Shown: positions 1-6,991 of the stretch, piece after piece
Numbering within the stretch: position 1 is the first letter of the stretch
Layout of the letters: each line of letters begins with the position of its first letter
NCBI GenBank assembly: GCA_049999805.1
Contig: JBNGIO010001338.1
Span: 1 to 30,234 of the forward strand
DNA length: 30,234 nucleotides
Origin: Folioceros fuciformis
Taxonomy: Eukaryota > Anthocerotophyta > Anthocerotopsida > Anthocerotales
Reading direction: 5' to 3'
Program-made: the position numbers and the translations under genes
Notes under the pieces: model-generated
What the model was told of the DNA's origin: nothing
The model's input: only the letters and a program-made list of their open reading frames with translations
Databases searched by the model: none

Positions 1-297
1 CTTGCTCCCAACGGGTTGGGGCAAGTGAGCGATTGTAGTCGTCCTCCTTGGCGTCAATCCAGTCTTGTAAGTTCTGCCTCCTTCTCGCTCTCCTTGCTAG
101 CCTCTCACATTTCTTGAGACCAGGCATTTCTGATGCTACTAATCCTCCTTGCTTGCATTCTTGCAGGTGTAACACCTGAAGGCATCTACGCACAAGGTGG
201 CTACAGCATTTCAGAAGCACCCATCCAGGATCCAAGAATACTAGGGCTAGTCTTGATGCGAAAAAGAAACATTCAGCAGATTGACGTGCCAAAGTAG
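1..297 (+). CDS. 3' end of an unidentified gene (last exon plus part of an upstream exon)
   Basis: A last exon at 167-297 reads open to a TAG stop at 295-297. It begins after a strong acceptor: a TACTAAT branch-point-like sequence near 137-143, then a pyrimidine-rich run, then TTGCAG ending at 166. The encoded tail starts V-T-P-E-G-I-Y-A-Q-G-G and ends I-Q-Q-I-D-V-P-K. The exon is entered in phase 1 (one base from the upstream exon plus GT). Two donors are possible: GTGAGC at 25-30, which keeps the upstream frame open, and GTAAGT at 67-72, which in this phase puts a stop at 36-38. The first is therefore preferred. A poly(A) signal follows the stop. I do not recognise the protein family, and the gene body lies left of the window. 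The opposite strand is also open over about 310 bases here, but it lacks comparable splice and poly(A) signals. Confidence 0.5.
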
Positions 298-315
298 CAC
301 ACGGCGTAGATCAGA

Positions 316-321
316 AATAAA
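316..321 (+). other. Poly(A) signal AATAAA
   Basis: A canonical AATAAA lies 19 bases after the TAG stop of the left-edge gene. It supports the plus-strand reading of that gene and places its 3' end near 335-350. Confidence 0.5.
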
Positions 322-346
322 GGCTCTAATAAGCAGAGTCGATAGA

Positions 347-396
347 GAAAGCATCGGTCGTGCGTAGTGCACCGTGCGAAAGCATCGGTCGTGCGT
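347..396 (+). repeat. Short direct repeat, 19 bp, two copies
   Basis: The 19-mer starting GAAAGCATCGGTCG occurs at 347-365 and again, identical, at 378-396, a 31-bp period. It lies in the non-coding stretch between the left-edge gene and the retrotransposon. No function is apparent; slippage is the simplest origin. Confidence 0.8.
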
Positions 397-1000
397 GCGT
401 CTTGCAACTGACACTTACACGTACATGTCCCGTGAAAGAGACATGACAGTTATAACGGTTAGGGTTAACTGACCTAGACCTGAACCTAACTAAGGATAAT
501 TAATACCCTATCAAGCCCGAAGACTACCTATTTCTCTAACGCGTTTTTCCATTTCCTATGGAAGGTGAAACGCGGCACCAGGCCAGATTGGGGAGCAGTC
601 ATGCTCTCAGCTTACGAGCATCATCGGACAAGCTTCTCCGTCCCAACCAGTAGGATGTGGGAGGTTCTTGACATACCTATGTGAGCACCTACTTGGTGCA
701 TCTTTGGGAAGCACATGGGCTGCTGTCCGCAGGAGAGTTGGAGGAGGCTCACCAGCCTTTTGAGGTGGTACCTCTCCGCGATGGGGTGCAAGACTCCAAG
801 TCTCAAGGGAAGATCAAGGGGGAGCAAACGAGAGGCACTAGCAGCAAGGGTCCAATTGCCCTTCCTGGGCCTTCCATCTAGGTATCTGACCTTCTGGCAG
901 ATCTGGTGGTCCCTCTCCAAAACTATTAGACCTCTCTGTCTGTAAGCCCTCTTGTCTTGCCTCGTCTTGTCGAGCTGATAGATTTCGTTCCTCTGTCTCC
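397..1000. other. Non-coding flank of the retrotransposon, no gene recognised
   Basis: Open frames here are short and mutually contradictory. An integrase or a 3' LTR would be expected here on the minus strand, downstream of RNase H. No zinc-binding HHCC pattern, no D-D-E signature and no copy of the TGTGGCGGCCGGAT end seen at 6064 could be found. A GGTTAGGGTTAAC telomere-like string near 459-471 is isolated. The stretch is best read as decayed or truncated element sequence plus intergenic DNA. Confidence 0.4.
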
Positions 1001-1825
1001 TCATTCGCATGACTCCTGGACAGCTACTACCAACCCTTCATCAGGAAACCTATCATCCGTCTTCCTGACGGATCCCACTGTTTTCAAGCGAGAGATGAAG
1101 TTTGCATTCACATGTTTCTTCCCAGCCCTTGTCTCTACCTCAAAGTCAAACTCCTGTAGAAGTAGAACCCAACGTGCCAACCTTCCTGACAGATCTGGCT
1201 TATTGACCAAATACTTGAGGGCAAAATGGTCCACATGAAACACCACCTTGCAAGCCAAAAGATAATGCCTGAACTTCTTACAAGAATAGATAATTCCAAG
1301 AGCCTCCCTCTCTGTGGTGGTGTAGTTCTTCTCAGCATCTGACAATTGCCTCTTAGCATAAAAGATGGGTTGATCCCTCTTCTTGTCATCTAGTTGACTC
1401 AAGACAACTCCAATAGCATACGCTGATACATCAACATAGACATGAAAGGGCTTCTCCCAATTTGGTGGCCTTAAGGTAGGGGCCTCCACCAAACTTCCCT
1501 TCAACTCCTGAAATGCAGCCTCCTTCTCATTTGTCCACACAAACTCCTCATCCTTCTTGGTTAGCTGCGTCAGGACTGCAGCCTTCTTAGCAAAATTCAT
1601 AATGAATCTCCTATAGTAGCCAACTAGCCCCACAAAAGCTCTAACTTGTCGGACTGTTCGAGGTGCCTCCAACTTAGAGATTATCCTGACCTTCTCCATG
1701 TCCACTTGCAGTCCCCTAGCTGAAACCCTATGATCCAAAAGGATACCCTCCAGCATCCCAAAGAAACATTCGTCTGGTTGCAGCTTGAAACTTGTGTCTC
1801 TACATCGCTGCAAACAGCTCCTCAA
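1001..1825 (-). pseudogene. Retrotransposon RNase H region with the end of reverse transcriptase
   Basis: One open frame holds the thumb and connection part of reverse transcriptase followed by RNase H. Visible landmarks are the FFGM-EGILLDHRVS segment, the RNase H start with Y-V-D-V-S-A-Y-A-I-G (first catalytic Asp), T-E-R-E-A-L-G (catalytic Glu) and F-H-V-D-H-F-A-L-K-Y-L (second Asp). The last family Asp, normally in a N-A-D-x-L-S-R-L type motif, reads N-A-N-F-I-S-R-L here, so the active site looks incomplete. The frame ends at 1001 with no integrase after it. It is separated from the upstream polymerase frame by frameshifts. Confidence 0.8.
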
Positions 1826-2810
1826 ATTTCCTCAATCTAGGGTCCTTCTCCCAAAAACACAAAAGTCATCCAAAAAGACCTCCATGAATTTCCTAAGGTA
1901 GTCCTTGAAAATGGTATTTCACTACCCTTTGGAAAGTTGCTGGGGCATTACACAGCCCAAATGGCAACTTGGCACAAGCAAAGGTACCCCAATCTGTCGT
2001 GAAAGTAGTCTTGTCTCTATCCTCCAGCCTTAGTGAAATCTGGTTGTACCCTAAGTATCCATGTAAGAAGCTTATACATCTCATGGCCAACGACCGTATC
2101 CAACACACTATGCATGAATGGAAGTGGGTGATGGTCCTTCTTGGTTGCTTCATTGAGCCTCCTAAATTCTTGAGAAACCCTCACCTTCCCTAGCTGTTTC
2201 TTAGGTACTGCCACAATAGGTGCCACCCATTCACTTGTCAGAATTGGATAGACTACCCTAGCCTCTAGGTACTGGTCTAGCTGCTCCTTCACTAGCATGG
2301 AGTATTTGGGGTTGAGCCTATACTGCTTTACCCGGACAGGTGTGCTACCCTCCTTCTGATCTATCCGGTGAAGTCCCAACTCCTCAGGTATTCCTGTCAT
2401 ATCTGTCACCTTGAAGGCAAAAACATCTATATACTCTATTAGCAATGCCTTCAGTTTCTCCTTCTCCTCTGCTGATAAATGTTTGGATATCTTAACATGT
2501 TTCCCTTCTGCCAGCAATAGATCCTCCACCGTGTTAGGATCCACATACCCCCCTTCTAGACTACTCGCTACACTCACTCCTGACCCCTCATCAGGAAAGT
2601 CATAATCATAGGCCTTGCCCTTCCAAAAGGCAGCGCCTTCCCTATGTACCTCATCCTCCTCAAAACCCTCATCTGACTCTTGGCAAGTATGGTAACAAGA
2701 GACCTCCTCATCTGTTAGCACCATCTGGACAGATGTCCCCAACTTGCTGTAAACTTCAACACCAGTTGCTGATGAAGTCCCACTTCCAGACGTGTACTCT
2801 GGAGAATAGG
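1826..2810 (-). pseudogene. Retrotransposon reverse transcriptase, frameshifted
   Basis: The N-terminal half of the polymerase lies in one frame (about 2810-2085). It includes the V-K-Q-Y-R-L-N-P-K segment and the W-V-A-P-I-V-A-V-P-K-K segment. The frame changes near 2080. The next frame carries F-L-H-G-Y-L-G-Y-N-Q-I, then L-P-F-G-L-C-N-A-P-A-T-F-Q-R. The first motif normally reads F-L-D-G-Y-S-G-Y, so the first metal-binding Asp is His. A third frame carries the polymerase box F-M-E-V-F-L-D-D-F at about 1858-1884. Family resemblance is clear, but the copy cannot encode an active enzyme. Confidence 0.8.
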
Positions 2811-3290
2811 GATAAGTATCCCCTCCATACGGCATCCTACTCCAGGATAAGTATCCCCTCCATATGGCATCCTACTCCAGGTCACAAACACCTTTTCGAC
2901 AGATCCTCCCTGTCCTGACTTAAAGGTTACACCCTTTCTTTCAAAATCAAACACACAACCTGCCCCATACAACCAAGGCCTTCCCAACAGCACCTTGTAT
3001 CCCAAGTTTGAAACAGGCTTCATGATAATGTAGGTTAATCTGAAAGTAATTCCTCCTATTACCGTGGGCACGTTCCTCAACACTCCCAACGGCTTCCTTT
3101 TGGTTTGATCTGCCATTCTCAAGTAGACCCTTAAAGGACTGAACTCTGTAAACCCCAACTTATAAGCTGTGTCTTCCATCATGAGGTTTACTCCCGACCC
3201 TATGTCAATTGGCACATCTGGCACCAAGTAGCCAGCTATCTCTATCTCAATTTCAGGAGTGCCACAATCCACAAGTTCCACAACCTGCAT
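2715..3290 (-). pseudogene. Retropepsin-like aspartic protease of the retrotransposon
   Basis: The active-site region reads V-P-I-D-I-G-S-G-V-N, matching the D-T-G-S/A pattern of retropepsins with the catalytic Asp kept. It is followed by the hydrophobic flap-like stretch and a late G-R-P-W-L box typical of Ty3/gypsy proteases. The frame joins the upstream gag-pol linker by a frameshift near 3285. It runs off its proper frame at a 35-bp tandem duplication (2811-2880), so it no longer continues into reverse transcriptase. Confidence 0.75.
2811..2880 (-). repeat. 35-bp tandem duplication inside pol
   Basis: 2811-2845 and 2846-2880 are identical except for one C/T difference. Both contain the M-P-Y-G-G-D-T-Y-P coding segment on the minus strand. 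Because 35 is not a multiple of three, the duplication puts protease and reverse transcriptase in different frames. Confidence 0.9.
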
Positions 3291-4215
3291 TCACCACATA
3301 CCTCACATCTCTCCCATGTAGTGACTCCGGCATCCCTCGGATGGCCTCCTTCAACACTTCCCTAGTTTTGGGGCTAACTGACAGAAGTTGCCTCAAGCTC
3401 ACCACAAACTCTTGATCTAACAGGGCCTCCGCAAACCCTGCCACCTTCATGGCCAAAGCCTCTCGGGCTGTCTCCACCTCTTGGGGAGTGATTACCTCCC
3501 CTCCTCCTCCTTGCTGGCAATCCTCTACTTCCGTTTGCTCTCCCACCGGAGGAGTACTCTCTACCGCTCCTGTCACCAAAGGCTCTGAAAATGAAACCGT
3601 CTTAGCCTTCTTCATCAACCTATCCAATTCCTCCTCTAACATCACAGCTACTTCCTGACTAATGTCAAGAGGAAACAATGACTCTCCTGTCCTAACCGAA
3701 TCCTCTTCAGTCGGATCTTCCTCCTTCCAGTCTGTAGTATCCTGCTCTTGCACACTCTTGTCTGTCAGAACTGACTCTTTCCCAGTATACAGATCCTTTT
3801 GCCCCACAGACAGATCGTTCTGTCTGACAGAAAAATCCTCCTTCTCCTTTTCAGCCAATGTTGCCCTCCTTGTCTCAGCAGCCCAAGGAGGACTGTCCTT
3901 TTCCTTCTTCCTCTAGTCCTTCCTACTTCGATTATATCCCTTTTTCCATTCCTTCTCTCTCCTCTTTGACCTTGTGACAACCCTTGCCACTTAAATTTCC
4001 TCACCATCACTGTACTCACTGGCATAGCCTTCCTCCACAATCCTTGAGTACATCTCAAATTCAGTCTCAACTGCCTCCTCAGCCTCTACGAACAGAATTG
4101 GTGCACTTGTCATCAGGATAGATCGTTCTGTCATGACAGTAGCACCCTCCGAGGTTGCCTTGGTGATCCTTACTCCTGATGTCCTAGGAGGTACGTCTTT
4201 GGAATCCCCGTACAC
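3253..4215 (-). pseudogene. Retrotransposon gag-pol linker region
   Basis: One frame can be followed from about 4215 to 3253, interrupted by stops near 3990 and 3915. It encodes an acidic, Ser/Thr/Glu-rich linker with a repeated D-L-S-V-x-Q type motif. At the DNA level this shows as recurring CTGACAGA / TCTGTCAG octamers. No enzymatic domain is recognised; the position between nucleocapsid and protease suggests a spacer of the polyprotein. Confidence 0.5.
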
Positions 4216-5895
4216 CTAGGATCTCCTGCTCTATGTCCTGGGTCCTTACAGATCTGACAGAATGGTACAGAACCAATCTGTCGGCGCGGTTCTTGACAAT
4301 CCATTGCGTAATGACCTGTCACCCCACAATTGTAACACCCTCTTGGAGGAACAGTTAGAGGTTTCTGCAATGGATCATGCCTCCATGATCCGGGTGAAGA
4401 TAGCCTCCCACACTTCATTGCAGGAGGTGCTGCCGGCTGGTAAGATGGCCTCAATGATTGCGAGAAGCGAGGGGCTGTCATAGCCTGCACTTGGTAAGAA
4501 TGATCCACATACCAAAAGTCACCTGGCATGTAAGCTTCCACCTGATTGACAGCATGTCTTGGTGCTCTAGCACACTCTCTATTGGTATGACCTGCTTGTT
4601 GACAAATTGAGCAATATACCGCATGCCTCCCAGGAGATGGGGATCTCCTTGGTGCTTGGTTGCGAATAGTCTTCACCTCAAGCTCTGCCAAACGCTTGGT
4701 CAATGCCTCAATCTTGCCCTCCGCAACACTTCCACCCGTAGGTTCTTACAACTCTATCCATCCTGTAAGATCCCTTTCCTCTCCTATTCTTCTCAGCCGA
4801 CCTCTTAGCCTCTTCTAGATGTCTCCTATGAACTCTATCCATATCCTTCTTGATCCTCCGTTCATAGCCACGATCCGACTCCTCGTTAGAATACCCATCT
4901 GACCCATAGCTGTCAAGTTCCACATCTGAAAGAGAACGAGATGTAGACCTGGATGAAGAATTGGGGTTAGAGTGTCTCCTTCCTCCACGGCTCTTAGATT
5001 CCCACTGCCTCCTCCTTCTCTTGTTCATCTTCGTCGTCTCGTAGTCTTCAGCAGCTTTGATGGCTCCTTCCAAAGTTGTCACACCCCTTCGACAGTAGGT
5101 CTCCATCTTCTCAGGCAAGCCAACAGCAAACCAATCGAAGGCTTACTCATCCGAATATCCAAGTGTACTCTGCTCTCCAGGTCCTCCTGACCTTCTAGGG
5201 ACCCTATCGAGGTAGCTATAGAACCTCTATATGTAAGAATATAGATCCTCTTTCCTACCTCTCCTTAGTGTCCTTAATCTAGCAAAGGTACCTGTATGAT
5301 GACCATGACTCAACCCTCTAAACCTAGTAAAAAATTCAGACTTGAGGCTCCCCCAACTCAATGGTGTGGTACTACTATACCGTCCTACTGTATAGCCCTG
5401 GGAATCGCCTTAGCCTATCAGTTTCTATCCCCTCAAGGTTAGCATTAGATAAAGTCCCTCAAGTCCTAATAAAAGCATCTGCATCTTCTCCTCTCTTTCC
5501 CTCTCCAAACTTAGCATAATGCTAACGACTATGTGAGTGGACAGCACTTCCACCAATAGCACCTGACCCACTCATCCTAACCGACTATACAACAACTACT
5601 AACTGGCTGACAGATGTTTGAGTGCCTACTAACGGACTGACAGATGACTGGTAAATTGCTGACAAACTGGTAGCCTGTTGGGCAACAGAGAGACTTGTAG
5701 CTACCTGCTGGACAGATCCAAAGCTCTGACAGATGTTGGCAGATGTGACTGAACTATCCCATAAGGATGTTCCCTCTTAGATGATCCCGTAGGAACCTCT
5801 TGGATCACTCGTTTTCCCCCCTTCAGCCTCTCTTGCCCACTCGTCGCTACTTCCGTGAAAACCTCTCTCGGCCCACTCGTCACTCCTTCCTTCAC
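4170..5895 (-). pseudogene. Retrotransposon gag with zinc knuckles, broken
   Basis: The frame 5895-4708 carries gag-like sequence: an F-F-T-R-F-R-G-L segment near 5330 and, after the stops, F-D-W-F-A-V-G-L-P-E-K-M near 5110. It then becomes rich in Arg, Ser and Asp. TAG at 5227-5229 and TAA at 5143-5145 interrupt it. After a frameshift near 4705, the frame 4703-4170 has C-S-I-C-x4-H-x4-C, C-Y-N-C-x4-H-x4-C and C-Q-I-C-x3-GH type knuckles, the nucleic-acid-binding mark of a nucleocapsid. In life this protein would package element RNA; here it is inactive. Confidence 0.75.
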
Positions 5896-6040
5896 GGATC
5901 ACAATCCTCCGTGTAGCTCGCTAATCTCTCGGCGAAAAGGTGTCTCTCCTCCTTCCAGCTCCACGTTCACCACGAACACCAAACATGGATGCCCATGGTG
6001 CTCAAGCACTCCAGACACACAGAAGCAACACACAAACTCA

Positions 6041-6059
6041 CTCCCCGACAGCGGCGCCA
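6041..6059 (-). other. Primer-binding site complementary to tRNA-Asp
   Basis: Read on the minus strand the site is TGGCGCCGCTGTCGGGGAG. It starts with the obligatory TGG and closely resembles the TGGCGCCGTTGCCGGGG site, complementary to the 3' end of tRNA-Asp, found in many plant Ty3/gypsy elements. It lies four bases inside the presumed LTR end at 6064, the expected geometry. Confidence 0.8.
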
Positions 6060-6063
6060 AAAA

Positions 6064-6150
6064 TGTGGCGGCCGGATCGGGGAGTGGGACTGTCCCTGAA
6101 ATCCGGCAGCCACACTAGGAGATAAATTGTCCCCGAGATCCGGCCGCCAC
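6064..6150. repeat. GC-rich inverted and direct repeat cluster at the presumed 5' LTR end
   Basis: TGTGGCGGCCGGAT at 6064-6077 pairs with ATCCGGCAGCCACA at 6101-6114, giving a hairpin of about 51 bp. A 23-bp motif starting TGTCCC is present directly at 6091-6113 and again at 6128-6150 with three mismatches, a 37-bp period. The cluster abuts the primer-binding site, so it should belong to the LTR, but no second LTR copy exists in the window to prove this. Confidence 0.7.
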
Positions 6151-6991
6151 GAGACCAATTTATCTTGGAAACCACTAGCACGGAAGAAAAGACAAACATT
6201 CTACTAATTGGATTCTTGATAATAGCAAATGCTAGTGTGGATTGGAGAGTTCTCGACAGACACATCAATCAAGTCCGCTTCTTTCCTTCCCTTTCGTCAT
6301 GTCTGGATGGTATCGCATCAACCAAACGCCTTTCATAAGGAATGAAACACAACTGATTCCTGGTCAGAGAACTGCTGCTTGGTGATAATCCAATGCAGAT
6401 GTTGTTGCTCATCCTCAAATTGCTCCCAGACTGCGCACACGCGCAAAATTTGGAGATTTGGTTTCCGCAATACAAGATGCGGATTTCATCGGTACAATAA
6501 GATCACAAAAGGATAGCACAACGGAACTGATGCCGCAGCAGCTCTTCCGTTCTCGCAAGTAACGCATCTGGCTCTCCTTTGCTCGCTAGAAAGGACCTCC
6601 CAATGAGCCTGCTGCGAAAAACAAAAGGAAACGCCATAGGGGAAAGCAGATATGGTGCCTGACCATCCCTGATTCCCTGCCTTCGTGGAATTCTGAAACC
6701 GGCAAGCTTCCAAGCCAGGGCGCTCGAAAGACGGTAAACATCCAGCTTTCACCACATGCACAGGTCAGGAATGCCGAGATCTGCGTGAAGGACGCTCATG
6801 GATCACATGCAAGCTGCCAGGAGCTCGCACTTCCGGCAAGCAACGAATGGCGAGAGCAAGTTCCAGGAGCCTGCGACGCCCAACCTGGAAGCTATTACCG
6901 AACCTAGGATTGCCGAGCCCATGCTCGGCCCTGGCAAAGGAGCAATAACCGGTAGAATACACGCTCGAGCACTGACTTTTCTTCATTTTTC
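6151..6991. other. Gap between retrotransposon and PPR gene, no gene seen
   Basis: The stretch contains the rest of the presumed 5' LTR (right edge not definable) and the 3' flank of the minus-strand PPR gene. Open frames are all below 100 codons, have no recognisable motif and overlap on both strands. No clear AATAAA was found on the minus strand just downstream of the PPR stop. Confidence 0.5.

Larger units (their letters stand above)
1001..6064 (-). mobile_element. Degenerate Ty3/gypsy-type LTR retrotransposon
   Basis: Read on the minus strand the order is primer-binding site (6041-6059), gag with three CCHC-like knuckles, aspartic protease, reverse transcriptase, RNase H. This is the Ty3/gypsy order. 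The tRNA-Asp-type primer site and the FLDDF form of the polymerase motif resemble the plant non-chromovirus lineages (Ogre/Tat/Athila group); no chromodomain was seen. Coding continuity is lost. There are in-frame stops in gag at 5143-5145 and 5227-5229, and frameshifts near 4705, 3285, 2845, 2080 and in the stretch 1830-1890. Integrase is not recognisable and no matching LTR pair is visible. The element is therefore a dead, probably 3'-truncated copy. The right boundary is set by the TG dinucleotide next to the primer site at 6064-6065; the left boundary is uncertain. Confidence 0.85.

Noticed and set aside
1-314. Minus-strand open frame of about 100 codons at the left edge
   Set aside because: It has no start, no splice signals and no recognised motif, whereas the plus strand shows branch point, acceptor, stop and poly(A) signal.
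455-475. Telomere-like GGTTAGGGTTAAC
   Set aside because: A single partial match without tandem repetition.
621-1010. Integrase downstream of RNase H
   Set aside because: The minus-strand frame and its alternatives show no HHCC zinc site and no D-D-E motif; no support.
6064-6114. Complete short LTR or miniature transposon with TGTGGC...GCCACA ends
   Set aside because: Only 51 bp long, arms imperfect, no target-site duplication seen; kept only as a hairpin repeat at the presumed LTR edge.
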